DNA from: RGIG1828 sp045586905
Lineage (GTDB): Bacteria; Bacillota; Clostridia; UMGS1810
NCBI GenBank assembly: GCA_045586905.1
Contig: JAZNBF010000082.1
Location: forward strand, 1 to 10,242
DNA length: 10,242 bases
Reading direction: 5' to 3'
Each line of letters opens with the position of its first letter. Positions within the stretch are counted from its first letter, which is position 1. The notes under the pieces were generated by a model. That model ran no database searches. It was not told the DNA's origin and was given only the letters and a program-made list of their open reading frames with translations. Made by a program: the position numbers and the translations under genes. Shown piece after piece: positions 1-6,550 of the stretch.

Positions 1-13
1 CGTTATTATTCAT
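1..13 (-). CDS. Start of a gene that leaves the window (only four codons visible)
   Basis: On the minus strand an ATG at 13-11 is followed by three Asn codons (AAT AAT AAC) before the window ends. The start is proposed because GGAGGA (plus positions 20-25) lies exactly six bases upstream, one of the best ribosome binding sites in the window. The product cannot be identified. It lies downstream of the hairpin and leader frame at 16-90, so its translation may depend on opening that hairpin. The alternative is that this ATG is chance and the hairpin is only a terminator; the next few hundred bases to the left would settle it. Confidence 0.45.
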
Positions 14-15
14 TT

Positions 16-84
16 AAAATCCTCCATTTGTGTTGTTATTTTGACTGGCAGGTCATTTTTATTTTAACACAAATGGAGGATTTT
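16..84 (-). promoter_or_regulatory. 19-bp perfect hairpin that would hide the ribosome binding site of the gene at 13
   Basis: Plus-strand arm AAAATCCTCCATTTGTGTT (16-34) is the exact reverse complement of 66-84, giving a 19-bp uninterrupted stem with a 31-base loop. A small TGAC/GTCA stem could form inside the loop. In a minus-strand transcript the 3' arm carries GGAGGA, six bases before the ATG at 13, so folding would block initiation. The 5' arm carries the matching TCCTCC and lies inside the short frame at 64-90. On the plus strand the hairpin is followed by TTTTTTT and could also act as an intrinsic terminator, but no plus-strand gene is visible to use it. Minus-strand T-richness after the stem is weak (TTTTAAATG), which favours a translational role. 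Confidence 0.55.
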
Positions 85-90
85 TTTCAT
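64..90 (-). CDS. Putative eight-residue leader peptide MKKILHLC
   Basis: The frame is ATG AAA AAA ATC CTC CAT TTG TGT TAA on the minus strand. AGAGGT (plus 97-102) lies six bases before the ATG, a good ribosome binding site. Codons 3 to 9 coincide with the 5' arm of the 19-bp hairpin (84-66), so a ribosome translating or stalling there would melt the stem and expose the ribosome binding site of the gene at 13. This is the geometry of the short leader peptides of inducible cat, erm, msr and mef resistance genes. The amino acid sequence matches no leader I recognise. It is too short to support by coding statistics, so the case rests on position and binding site. Confidence 0.45.
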   Translation of the reverse strand: MKKILHLC

Positions 91-106
91 CGGTTAACCT
101 CTATTG

Positions 107-129
107 AACCACGCGACTATCGCGTGGTT
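107..129. repeat. Perfect 10-bp hairpin with a 3-base loop
   Basis: AACCACGCGA (107-116) and TCGCGTGGTT (120-129) are exact reverse complements around CTA. It is the most GC-rich hairpin in the left leader. On the plus strand it is followed only by TTC (TTTTC counting the arm), and on the minus strand by no T run, so it is a poor terminator in either direction. A minus-strand TATAAT sits just upstream (133-138), so a transcript from there would begin near this hairpin. No convincing -35 box accompanies that TATAAT. It could be a 5'-stabilising or regulatory stem. Confidence 0.5.
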
Positions 130-142
130 TTCATTATACAAT

Positions 143-177
143 AAAATGGCACATACCTTTATAGTATGTGCCATTTT
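143..177. terminator. Perfect 14-bp hairpin, possible bidirectional terminator
   Basis: AAAATGGCACATAC (143-156) pairs perfectly with GTATGTGCCATTTT (164-177) around a seven-base loop. Downstream T runs are TTTTTATTATTT on the plus strand and TTTTATTG on the minus strand, so it could terminate either way. On the minus strand it comes after the ATPase gene's own stronger terminator. It may be a back-up terminator, or a conditional one within the leader of the gene at 13. Confidence 0.45.
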
Positions 178-218
178 TATTATTTGGTCATTATGACAAT
201 ATCTATTTAATTTAACAT

Positions 219-254
219 AAAAAATACTGTCGCAAGATTTTGCGACAGTATTTT
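219..254 (-). terminator. Intrinsic terminator of the sugar ATPase gene
   Basis: A 15-bp perfect stem, AAAATACTGTCGCAA (221-235) against 240-254, has a four-base loop. In the minus-strand direction the stem runs into TTTTTT. It begins 11 bases after the ATPase stop codon. This is a textbook Rho-independent terminator. Confidence 0.9.
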
Positions 255-264
255 GAAGTTAATA

Positions 265-1377
265 TTAGTTGAGAATAGCAACCTCTGTTTCTTTATCGAA
301 GAGGTGGATTTTGTTGAGGTCAACACCGAGTTTGATGTCTTCGTCAACTTTAGCTGTGCTTCTGGGATCAACTCTTGCTGTGAAGTTGTTGTCACCAACC
401 TTAACATAGAGGAAGGTTTCAGCACCCATGAGCTCTGTAACTTCAACGTGAGCTGCGAGGACAGCATCGGGATTGAGAGAAAGGAAAGCTTCTTCATCGT
501 GGAGGTCTTCAGGTCTGATACCGAGGACGAGTTCTTTACCGATGCAGTCTGCTTCTCTAACCTTTGTAGCAACGCCTTCGGGAAGCTTGATTGTGTTGCC
601 TGCAAAGCTGAGGGTAACTGCACCGTCTGCTTCTTCAGCTACGCATGTAGCGAAGTTCATCTGGGGGCTACCGATGAAGCCTGCAACGAACATGTTGGCA
701 GGTTTGTTGTAGAGGTTGATGGGGGAATCAATCTGCTGAACAAAACCATCTTTCATAACAACGATTCTTGTACCCATTGTCATAGCTTCTGTCAGGTCGT
801 GGGTAACATAGATGAATGTTGTCTGTAATTTGTGATGGAGTTTGGAAATTTCGGTTCTCATCTGAACTCTGAGTTTGGCATCAAGGTTGGAGAGAGGTTC
901 GTCCATGAGGAACACCTTAGGTTCACGAACGATAGCACGACCGAGAGCAACACGCTGTCTCTGACCGCCGGAAAGAGCAGCAGGTTTTCTGTCGAGAAGG
1001 TGCTCGATGTCGAGGATTTTAGCAGCCTCTGTAACACGCTGTCTGATTTCGTCTTTAGGACGTTTTCTGAGTTTGAGAGCGAATGCCATGTTTTCGAAAA
1101 CTGTCATGTGAGGATAGAGAGCATAGTTCTGGAAAACCATAGCGATGTCTCTGTCCTTAGGAGCAACATCGTTAACTAATCTGTCGCCAATATATAATTC
1201 GCCCTGGCTGATTTCTTCAAGACCGGCAATCATTCTGAGTGTTGTTGATTTACCACAGCCTGAAGGACCAACTAAAACGATAAACTCCTTATCTTCAATA
1301 TCAAGGCAGAAGTCGGAAACAGCTGTAACGCCGCCGGCATATGTCTTGTAAATGTTTTTAAGATTTAAACTTGCCAT
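265..1377 (-). CDS. ugpC: Sugar ABC-transporter ATP-binding protein, MsmX/MsmK/UgpC type
   Basis: This 370-residue cytoplasmic ATPase would power carbohydrate import by ABC permeases. All nucleotide-binding motifs are intact: Walker A GPSGCGKST (37-45), Q-loop Gln83, signature LSGGQ (135-139), Walker B VFLMDE (155-160), D-loop SNLD (163-166) and H-loop His193. A C-terminal regulatory OB/TOBE region starts near GSPQMNF (236-242). Length and layout match the MalK/UgpC/MsmX family. The usual THDQTEAM reads THDLTEAM here. The start is fixed by AGGAGG (plus 1387-1392) nine bases upstream. No permease or binding-protein gene lies beside it, and it has its own promoter and terminator. That fits a shared ATPase such as MsmX of Bacillus or MsmK of Streptococcus; which importers it serves cannot be read here. 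Confidence 0.93.
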   Translation of the reverse strand: MASLNLKNIYKTYAGGVTAVSDFCLDIEDKEFIVLVGPSGCGKSTTLRMIAGLEEISQGELYIGDRLVNDVAPKDRDIAMVFQNYALYPHMTVFENMAFALKLRKRPKDEIRQRVTEAAKILDIEHLLDRKPAALSGGQRQRVALGRAIVREPKVFLMDEPLSNLDAKLRVQMRTEISKLHHKLQTTFIYVTHDLTEAMTMGTRIVVMKDGFVQQIDSPINLYNKPANMFVAGFIGSPQMNFATCVAEEADGAVTLSFAGNTIKLPEGVATKVREADCIGKELVLGIRPEDLHDEEAFLSLNPDAVLAAHVEVTELMGAETFLYVKVGDNNFTARVDPRSTAKVDEDIKLGVDLNKIHLFDKETEVAILN

Positions 1378-1418
1378 ATGAAATGACCTCCTGAAAGTTC
1401 AATATATTTTATGCTTAT

Positions 1419-1447
1419 ACTATAACATAAAAATGGATTTTTGCTAA
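1419..1447 (-). promoter_or_regulatory. Promoter of the sugar ATPase gene
   Basis: On the minus strand TTAGCA (plus 1442-1447, -35) is followed after 17 bases by TATAGT (plus 1419-1424, -10). The -10 is preceded by TGT, giving an extended TGnTATAGT element. It lies about 40 bases before the start codon. The -35 matches four of six consensus bases and the -10 five of six. I see no operator or catabolite-repression site that I would defend. Confidence 0.65.
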
Positions 1448-1648
1448 TTGGGTAAATGACCAAAATTATTTTGAATATTTGTTTACATTGCACAAATCGC
1501 CATTTTTCGGTTTTTTCACAAATGAGCATATGCATAAAACGTATAGTTTTCAGCTTCATCAAAGCGTTTTTTTGTTCAATTTAACAAGAAAAAAACACTG
1601 TTTTTTCTTTTGGTAAAAACCGACTTTAAAACTTTGTTGTTTGTGCAC

Positions 1649-1677
1649 AAAAAAACCTTTTTTGAATCGGTTTTTTT
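1649..1677 (-). terminator. Intrinsic terminator after tex (end of the five-gene operon)
   Basis: AAAAAAACC (1649-1657) and GGTTTTTTT (1669-1677) form a 9-bp stem around an 11-base loop. On the minus strand the U-rich 3' arm provides the T tract. It begins 12 bases after the tex stop codon. Low GC in the stem makes it moderate in strength. Confidence 0.7.
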
Positions 1678-1689
1678 GGACTCGATAAA

Positions 1690-3834
1690 TTACAATTCTT
1701 TCATGGAAAGCGAAATTCTGTTTTTCTTAAGGTCAACGTCCAGTATTTTAACTTTTACAATATCACCTACTGAAAGTACATCGGTGGGGTGTTTTATAAA
1801 CTTAGAGCTTATCTGAGATATGTGAACGAGACCATCCTGATGAACGCCGATGTCTATGAAAGCTCCAAAGTCTATGACATTTCTTACAGTGCCTGTCATA
1901 ATCATGCCGGCCTTAAGGTCCTCAATGCTCATTACATCTTCCATAAGCACAGGCTTTGGCATCTCATCACGGGGGTCTCTGCCCGGTTTGGAGAGTGAAT
2001 CGACAATATCATTGAAGGTCGGTCTGCCCATACCTTGAGAGGCGCAGAAGGCATCGGCATCTATGCCCTTAAGACGAAGTTTTATGTCGGAAAATCCGTT
2101 TGATGAGATGTCTTCTTTGGTATAGCCGAGCTCTTTTATGAGCTCCTCTGCCTCGGCATATCTTTCGGGGTGAACTGAGGTGGCATCGAGGAAATTGTCG
2201 GCTTCGGGAATACGGAGGAAGCCAGCGCACTGAGTAAAGGCTTTGGGGCCGAGCTTTGCTACTTTTAAAAGCTCTTTGCGGCTTGTGAACTTGCCATTGT
2301 CTTCACGGTATTTGACAATGTTTTTGGCAATGGGCGAGGAAATGCCTGCAATGTAGGAAAGAAGAGGAGCTGATGCAGTGTTGAGGTCGACACCAACACT
2401 GTTTACACAGTTTTCAACAACACCACCGAGCGCATCGGCAAGGCGTTTTTGATTCATATCGTGCTGATACTGCCCTACTCCGATTGATTTGGGATCGATT
2501 TTTACAAGTTCGGCAAGGGGATCCTGAACACGACGGGCAATTGATGTTGCACTCCTTTGTTCAACAGTGAAATCGGGGAACTCTTCGGCTGCAAGTTTTG
2601 ATGCAGAATATACAGAAGCGCCTGCTTCCGAAACCATCATGTAGTAAACCTTGGTGTCGAGTTCTTTTAAAAGCGATGCAATAAAAAGCTCCGATTCCTT
2701 TGAGGCTGTGCCATTGCCTATGGCAATGAGTTCGACTCCGTGCTTTTTGATGAGGCTCTTTATGTATTCGCGGCTTTTTTCCTTATCGTGATGCTCGAGG
2801 GTACAAAAAACAACGCCTGTGTCGCACACTTTGCCTGTTTCGTCGACAACTGCCACCTTACAGCCTGTACGGTAGCCGGGGTCAAGACCGAGAACAGTTT
2901 TGCCCTTCATGGGCGGCTGCATGAGAAGCTGATGGAGATTTTTGGAAAAAAGGCCTATTGCCTGCTCGCCTGCCTCTTCGGTGAGACCGGCTCTGATTTC
3001 GCGTTCAACGGAGGGCTTTATGAGGCGTTTATAGGCATCGGTGACGGTGTCGGTCATGATGGCGGAAAATATGGAATCTTTTACGATTTCGTCACAAAGC
3101 TTTGACATGATAAGTTCGTCGTCGACATTCACAGTGGCAGTGAGCATTTTTTCGGCTTCACCACGGTTTATTGCAAGGACTCTGTGGGACGCAATCTTTT
3201 TGAGAGGCTCGGAAAAGTCATAGTACATTGAATACACGCTGTCCTCTTCGGTGGCGGCTTTGGAAGAAAGGAAGCCCTGCGAAAAGGTTATGTGGCGAAC
3301 GGTTTTCCTGTGGTCTGCATCGTCGGAAATGACTTCTGCGATGATATCCATGGCACTGGCTATGGCATCGTCTGTGGTGAAAACTTCTTTTTCTTCGTCT
3401 ATGTAGGGAGCAGCAAAGTCGCAGGGATTGCCTGATTTTTCTGCCTGGAGGAATATGAGCTCTGCCAAAGGCTCAAGACCTTTTTCTTTGGCGATGGTTG
3501 CACGGGTGCGTCTTTTGGGGCGATATGGGCGATAGATATCTTCAAGCTCCTGAAGTATGGTGGCTTTTTCAATTTTTTCGCGGAGCTCATCGGTGAGATT
3601 GCCCTGCTCGTCTATGAGACGGATAATCTCCTCTCGTCTTTCGTCGAGAGAACGCAGATAAAGAAGGCGGTCATAAAGTTTACGCAGAATTTCGTCGTCG
3701 AGAGAGCCTGTCACCTCTTTACGGTAACGGGCTATAAAGGGGATGGTGTTGCCATCGTCTATGAGGGCGACGGTGTCGGCAACCTGTTTTTCCTTTAGAG
3801 ATAACTGCTCTGCAAGTGTTTTTATTATATCCAT
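1690..3834 (-). CDS. tex: Tex family RNA-binding transcription accessory protein
   Basis: This 714-residue cytoplasmic protein belongs to the Tex/YhgF family, relatives of eukaryotic Spt6 that bind RNA or DNA and associate with transcription and translation. Visible parts are an N-terminal helical region (about 1-300); a YqgF/RNase H-like domain starting at VLGLDPGYRTGCKVAVVDE (314-332); helix-hairpin-helix repeats around 480-545, including GISSPIAKNIVKYRE and KLGPKAF; and a C-terminal S1 domain (about 642-712) with GTVRNVIDFGAFIDIG and DGLVHIS. The length is typical and no part is missing. The start follows the upstream rRNA-modification gene by 16 bases, with GAGG nine bases ahead of ATG. 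It is the last gene of the operon. Confidence 0.96.
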   Translation of the reverse strand: MDIIKTLAEQLSLKEKQVADTVALIDDGNTIPFIARYRKEVTGSLDDEILRKLYDRLLYLRSLDERREEIIRLIDEQGNLTDELREKIEKATILQELEDIYRPYRPKRRTRATIAKEKGLEPLAELIFLQAEKSGNPCDFAAPYIDEEKEVFTTDDAIASAMDIIAEVISDDADHRKTVRHITFSQGFLSSKAATEEDSVYSMYYDFSEPLKKIASHRVLAINRGEAEKMLTATVNVDDELIMSKLCDEIVKDSIFSAIMTDTVTDAYKRLIKPSVEREIRAGLTEEAGEQAIGLFSKNLHQLLMQPPMKGKTVLGLDPGYRTGCKVAVVDETGKVCDTGVVFCTLEHHDKEKSREYIKSLIKKHGVELIAIGNGTASKESELFIASLLKELDTKVYYMMVSEAGASVYSASKLAAEEFPDFTVEQRSATSIARRVQDPLAELVKIDPKSIGVGQYQHDMNQKRLADALGGVVENCVNSVGVDLNTASAPLLSYIAGISSPIAKNIVKYREDNGKFTSRKELLKVAKLGPKAFTQCAGFLRIPEADNFLDATSVHPERYAEAEELIKELGYTKEDISSNGFSDIKLRLKGIDADAFCASQGMGRPTFNDIVDSLSKPGRDPRDEMPKPVLMEDVMSIEDLKAGMIMTGTVRNVIDFGAFIDIGVHQDGLVHISQISSKFIKHPTDVLSVGDIVKVKILDVDLKKNRISLSMKEL

Positions 3835-3850
3835 TTTTCTGCCTCGCTTT

Positions 3851-4558
3851 TTAAATATTTATAAGTGCCTGTATTTCATCTTCGGTAAGTGGCCTGCACT
3901 CGCCTTCGGGAAGTGAAGAGTCTAAAAAAATAGGCCCCATTGAAAGTCTTTTGAGATAGATGACTTCGTTGTCTATTGCCTCGAACATGCGTTTTACCTG
4001 ATGGAATTTGCCCTCATATATGGTGACTTCCGACTCGTTTGGATTGTCAGATGACGTAGAAAGAACAGAGGGTTGGGTTGTGAAATCGGCATCTAAGGTG
4101 ATACCGTTTTTGAAAACTTCTATGTCGGACGGTGTCACAGGTTTTGAAGAACGCACGAAGTAGGTCTTGGGAACATGTGATTTTGGTGACAGGAGTCTGT
4201 GGGCAAGGTCACCGTTATTTGTGAGGAGAAGAAGACCATGGGTGTCGATGTCGAGTCTGCCCACGGGGAAAAGATCGAGATGGGAAAATTCGTCGGGGAC
4301 AAGGTCGGTGACTACGGGATAGTGCTTATCGAAGGTGGCACTTATGTAGCCATCGGGTTTGTTGAGCATGAGGTAGGCATAGCGCGAATAGATAATTCTT
4401 TCGCCCGAAAGTGTTACAGTATCGTTTTGTTCGTCAACGTGAAAGCCTGAGTCGGAAATGACTTTGCCATTTACAGACACCTTCCCTTTTTTGACAAACT
4501 GTTTTATTTCTTTTCTGCCCCACGCGGTGCTGTTGGCAATGAGCTTATCCAGTCTCAT
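3851..4558 (-). CDS. rsuA: 16S rRNA pseudouridine synthase, RsuA family
   Basis: This 235-residue enzyme would isomerise a uridine in rRNA to pseudouridine; in E. coli RsuA acts on 16S U516. It has an N-terminal S4 RNA-binding domain (1-50, MRLDKLIANS...VSVNGKVI). The catalytic motif GRLDIDTHGLLLLTN (100-114) has Asp103 as the nucleophilic aspartate. The family's C-terminal motif reads GKFHQVKRMF (183-192). The length fits RsuA better than the longer RluB or RluF. The frame stays open upstream to 4687, but ATG at 4558 is the start: AGAGGTGAT lies just before it and the ATG overlaps the folC stop as ATGA, a mark of translational coupling. Assignment to RsuA rather than another small-subunit relative is by length and style. 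Confidence 0.9.
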   Translation of the reverse strand: MRLDKLIANSTAWGRKEIKQFVKKGKVSVNGKVISDSGFHVDEQNDTVTLSGERIIYSRYAYLMLNKPDGYISATFDKHYPVVTDLVPDEFSHLDLFPVGRLDIDTHGLLLLTNNGDLAHRLLSPKSHVPKTYFVRSSKPVTPSDIEVFKNGITLDADFTTQPSVLSTSSDNPNESEVTIYEGKFHQVKRMFEAIDNEVIYLKRLSMGPIFLDSSLPEGECRPLTEDEIQALINI

Positions 4559-5772
4559 TTCATCACCTCTTTGTACATATAGAGTGAACCGAAAACAAAG
4601 GTAGCATCTCCCCTTCTTTTTGCCTCGGCTATGGCAGACTTTGCATCGGGAAATTCCTTTGCCGAAAATCCGAGAGAGCGCACACACTCTGCAAGCTTTA
4701 ATGCAGTTTCGCTTCTGGGGTTGGACAGAACGGGAGAGGTGTATATTTCAAAATTTTTGTTATTCAGTCTTTTCAGGTGCATAAGTGATGCGTGGTAGTC
4801 CTTGTCTGCCATAAAGCCTATAACGAAAGTAAGTTTGCCATCTATGCCCGAGGAATTTATGGTGTCGACAAGAGAGGACAAACCATCGGGATTGTGGGCA
4901 CCGTCAAAGAAGACATTTTTCTCTATTTCTTCAAGCCTTGCAGGGTTTTTTGCACTCGACAGAGCATGAGTGAGAGATGCCTCGTCTGCCCCGAGAAAGA
5001 TGAGCACATCTTTTGCCAGATTGGCATTTACGCTCTGATGGGTGCCTGCCAAAGAGAGCTTTATAAGCGAAGAGCCAAGGGGGACAAGAGAGTGCATGCC
5101 ATCCATTTTGAATGGCGGACATTCGGACACAAAAAGTCTGTTATCAGACGAATGCTGTTTTATAACATCAATAACATCTTTGTTGGCTGATGTGGTGAAA
5201 ACAGTGGAACCTTTTTTGATTATGCCGCATTTGTTGGCTGTGATTTTCTCTAAAGTGTCGCCAAGGTAGGCCTCGTGGTCGAGAGAAATTTTGGTGAGCA
5301 CACACACCTCTGACGACTCGATTGCGTTGGTGGCATCACCAAGTCCTCCCATGCCGCATTCGATGACCGCATGGCTGCAACCCATATTTTTAAAATAGAG
5401 AAGTGCCGACACAAAATTTATCTCAAATTGTGACGGTGCTTTGCCCTCTTCCTCTGCAACCTCTTTGCAAAGAGGTTCGAGGAAGCTATATATGGAAATA
5501 AGTTCGTCTTTTGTTATGGGAAGACCGTTTACGGTTATGGTGTCGGTGACGCTGAAAAGCTCGGGAGATGAAAATCTGCCCACTTTTTTGCCCATAAACA
5601 TAAGGCCCTCGCAGAGATAGCTGCAAACAGAGCCTTTACCGTTTGTGCCTGCAACATGAATTATCTTAAAAGACCTGTCGGGCATGCCACACTTTTCGAT
5701 GAGTGAGCGAACGCCGGAAAGTTCCAGGCAGATTTTTGTTTGATGACTTTGAGCGTAGGTGACAAAATCCAT
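4555..5772 (-). CDS. folC: Bifunctional folylpolyglutamate / dihydrofolate synthase
   Basis: This 405-residue Mur-ligase-like enzyme adds glutamate to dihydropteroate and to reduced folates using ATP. Motifs are P-loop GTNGKGS (42-48); GRFSSPEL (65-72), where most relatives have SPHL; ECGMGGLGDATN (138-149); ISLDHEAYLGDTLEKI (162-177) followed by ANKCGIIK, whose lysine (181) is at the position usually carbamylated; and FDGAHNPDG (289-297). Together these cover the N-terminal ATPase domain and the C-terminal ligase domain. ATG at 5772 is chosen over an upstream in-frame ATG at 5817 because AAAGGGGA lies just ahead of it, and the longer form would overlap the hydrolase gene by 29 bases. The 3' end overlaps rsuA by four bases. 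Confidence 0.94.
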   Translation of the reverse strand: MDFVTYAQSHQTKICLELSGVRSLIEKCGMPDRSFKIIHVAGTNGKGSVCSYLCEGLMFMGKKVGRFSSPELFSVTDTITVNGLPITKDELISIYSFLEPLCKEVAEEEGKAPSQFEINFVSALLYFKNMGCSHAVIECGMGGLGDATNAIESSEVCVLTKISLDHEAYLGDTLEKITANKCGIIKKGSTVFTTSANKDVIDVIKQHSSDNRLFVSECPPFKMDGMHSLVPLGSSLIKLSLAGTHQSVNANLAKDVLIFLGADEASLTHALSSAKNPARLEEIEKNVFFDGAHNPDGLSSLVDTINSSGIDGKLTFVIGFMADKDYHASLMHLKRLNNKNFEIYTSPVLSNPRSETALKLAECVRSLGFSAKEFPDAKSAIAEAKRRGDATFVFGSLYMYKEVMK

Positions 5773-5788
5773 ACTGAAAGTCCCCTTT

Positions 5789-6538
5789 TTATCTGAACAA
5801 AACTTTGATAAATTCAATTATCACTTTGCCAAGTTCGTTTTTGTTGTTTTCGTCAAATTTTCTGCGATAGGCACAGTGTGTGGAATTCATCAGCTTATAG
5901 TGAACCTTTGACATATCATATCGGAAATGCTTTAGGGTTGATATCACAAGATTTGTCTGCTCGAGCCTGTTTTCCATGTCATTGTCGGACACGATAAAGA
6001 GCATGGGAGGATATTGGTCTTCCATGCCTATATAATAGAGAGGAGCAGTTTCGTCGACAATGATTCTTCGCGAATCGATGCCTTTTTCTTTGAGAACATT
6101 GAAGTGTGCTGTGGGCTGACCTGCATCGTGGATGTAGCCATCGATTGCCGATGCATCAACACCAGCTGTCTGAAGGTAGCGCTTGTCAAAGCACAGAAGC
6201 ATTGAAGCATAGCCACCTGCCGAGCTTCCGCCAACAAAAATATGTTCGGCTTTGCCATAGGAGCCGATGTTTTGTACCACCCAGGCTACCGAAGCGGCGC
6301 AATCGACAATGAAATCAGGATAGTGGGCATCTGGATACATACGATAGTCAATGCTCACTGTGGCGATGCCCACCTCTGCAAGATCGGGTGCAAAGGGCTC
6401 GGCATTTGCCTTGGTGCCCCTTTCAAATCCGCCTCCGTGAAAATAGATAAACACATCGAAGGAGTCTTTGTCGGGAAGGTATATGTCAAGTTTTAAATCA
6501 TGTTTTTCATCATATATAATATCTTTTATTGTTTTCAT
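5789..6538 (-). CDS. Alpha/beta hydrolase, HSL/BD-FAE-like esterase
   Basis: This 249-residue enzyme has no signal peptide, so it is probably cytoplasmic. It belongs to the esterase/lipase group with the oxyanion-hole motif HGGGF (34-38). The nucleophile elbow is GSSAG (104-108) with Ser106. The acid is probably Asp185 or Asp187 in SDND, and the base His221 in STHCAY. The fold core is complete, so an active carboxylesterase or deacylase is likely. The substrate is unknown. It starts 12 bases after the MFS gene with AAGAGGT six bases before the ATG, and is followed 16 bases later by folC. Its place beside the carrier suggests it may act on an ester that the carrier imports; that link is inference. 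Confidence 0.88.
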   Translation of the reverse strand: MKTIKDIIYDEKHDLKLDIYLPDKDSFDVFIYFHGGGFERGTKANAEPFAPDLAEVGIATVSIDYRMYPDAHYPDFIVDCAASVAWVVQNIGSYGKAEHIFVGGSSAGGYASMLLCFDKRYLQTAGVDASAIDGYIHDAGQPTAHFNVLKEKGIDSRRIIVDETAPLYYIGMEDQYPPMLFIVSDNDMENRLEQTNLVISTLKHFRYDMSKVHYKLMNSTHCAYRRKFDENNKNELGKVIIEFIKVLFR

Positions 6539-6550
6539 CTTGTACCTCTT

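Larger units (their letters stand above)
1378..1689. other. 312-base AT-rich intergenic region
   Basis: This gap between the ATPase gene and tex contains the tex terminator (1649-1677) and the promoter and AGGAGG binding site of the ATPase gene. The rest is made of A and T tracts with only weak A/T stems, for example AGAAAAAA/TTTTTTCT near 1588-1609. GCATATGC at 1526-1533 is a short palindrome of unknown meaning. A 65-codon minus-strand frame here lacks a ribosome binding site and is not accepted. Confidence 0.7.

Noticed and set aside
16..87. The 19-bp hairpin as a simple plus-strand terminator
   Set aside because: The T7 tail supports this, but no plus-strand gene is visible to use it, and the T run is explained by the two Lys codons of the minus-strand leader frame. 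Kept as an alternative rather than the main call.
133..138. Minus-strand TATAAT as a promoter for the left-edge leader
   Set aside because: The -10 is perfect, but no -35 matching more than two or three consensus bases lies 16 to 18 bases upstream, so it is not listed as a promoter.
1..144. Plus-strand frame open from the left edge to a TAA at 142-144
   Set aside because: It runs through two perfect hairpins, has low-complexity hydrophobic content, and could equally be chance. I could not see its start and do not accept it as the tail of a gene.
253..828. Plus-strand frame of 191 codons opposite the sugar ATPase gene
   Set aside because: It is antisense to a gene with intact ATPase motifs, is rich in Cys and Phe as expected for a reverse-frame shadow, and has no convincing ribosome binding site.
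1365..1562. Minus-strand frame of 65 codons ahead of the ATPase gene
   Set aside because: It runs through the ATPase promoter and binding site in AT-rich intergenic DNA, has no ribosome binding site and resembles no protein.
2740..3105. Plus-strand frame of 121 codons inside tex
   Set aside because: It is opposite the conserved YqgF-like region of tex and shows only reverse-strand composition.
4559..4687. Upstream extension of the pseudouridine synthase frame by 43 codons
   Set aside because: The extra residues overlap folC, are Cys/Arg-rich and do not fit the family. The ATG at 4558 has a strong ribosome binding site and the ATGA overlap.
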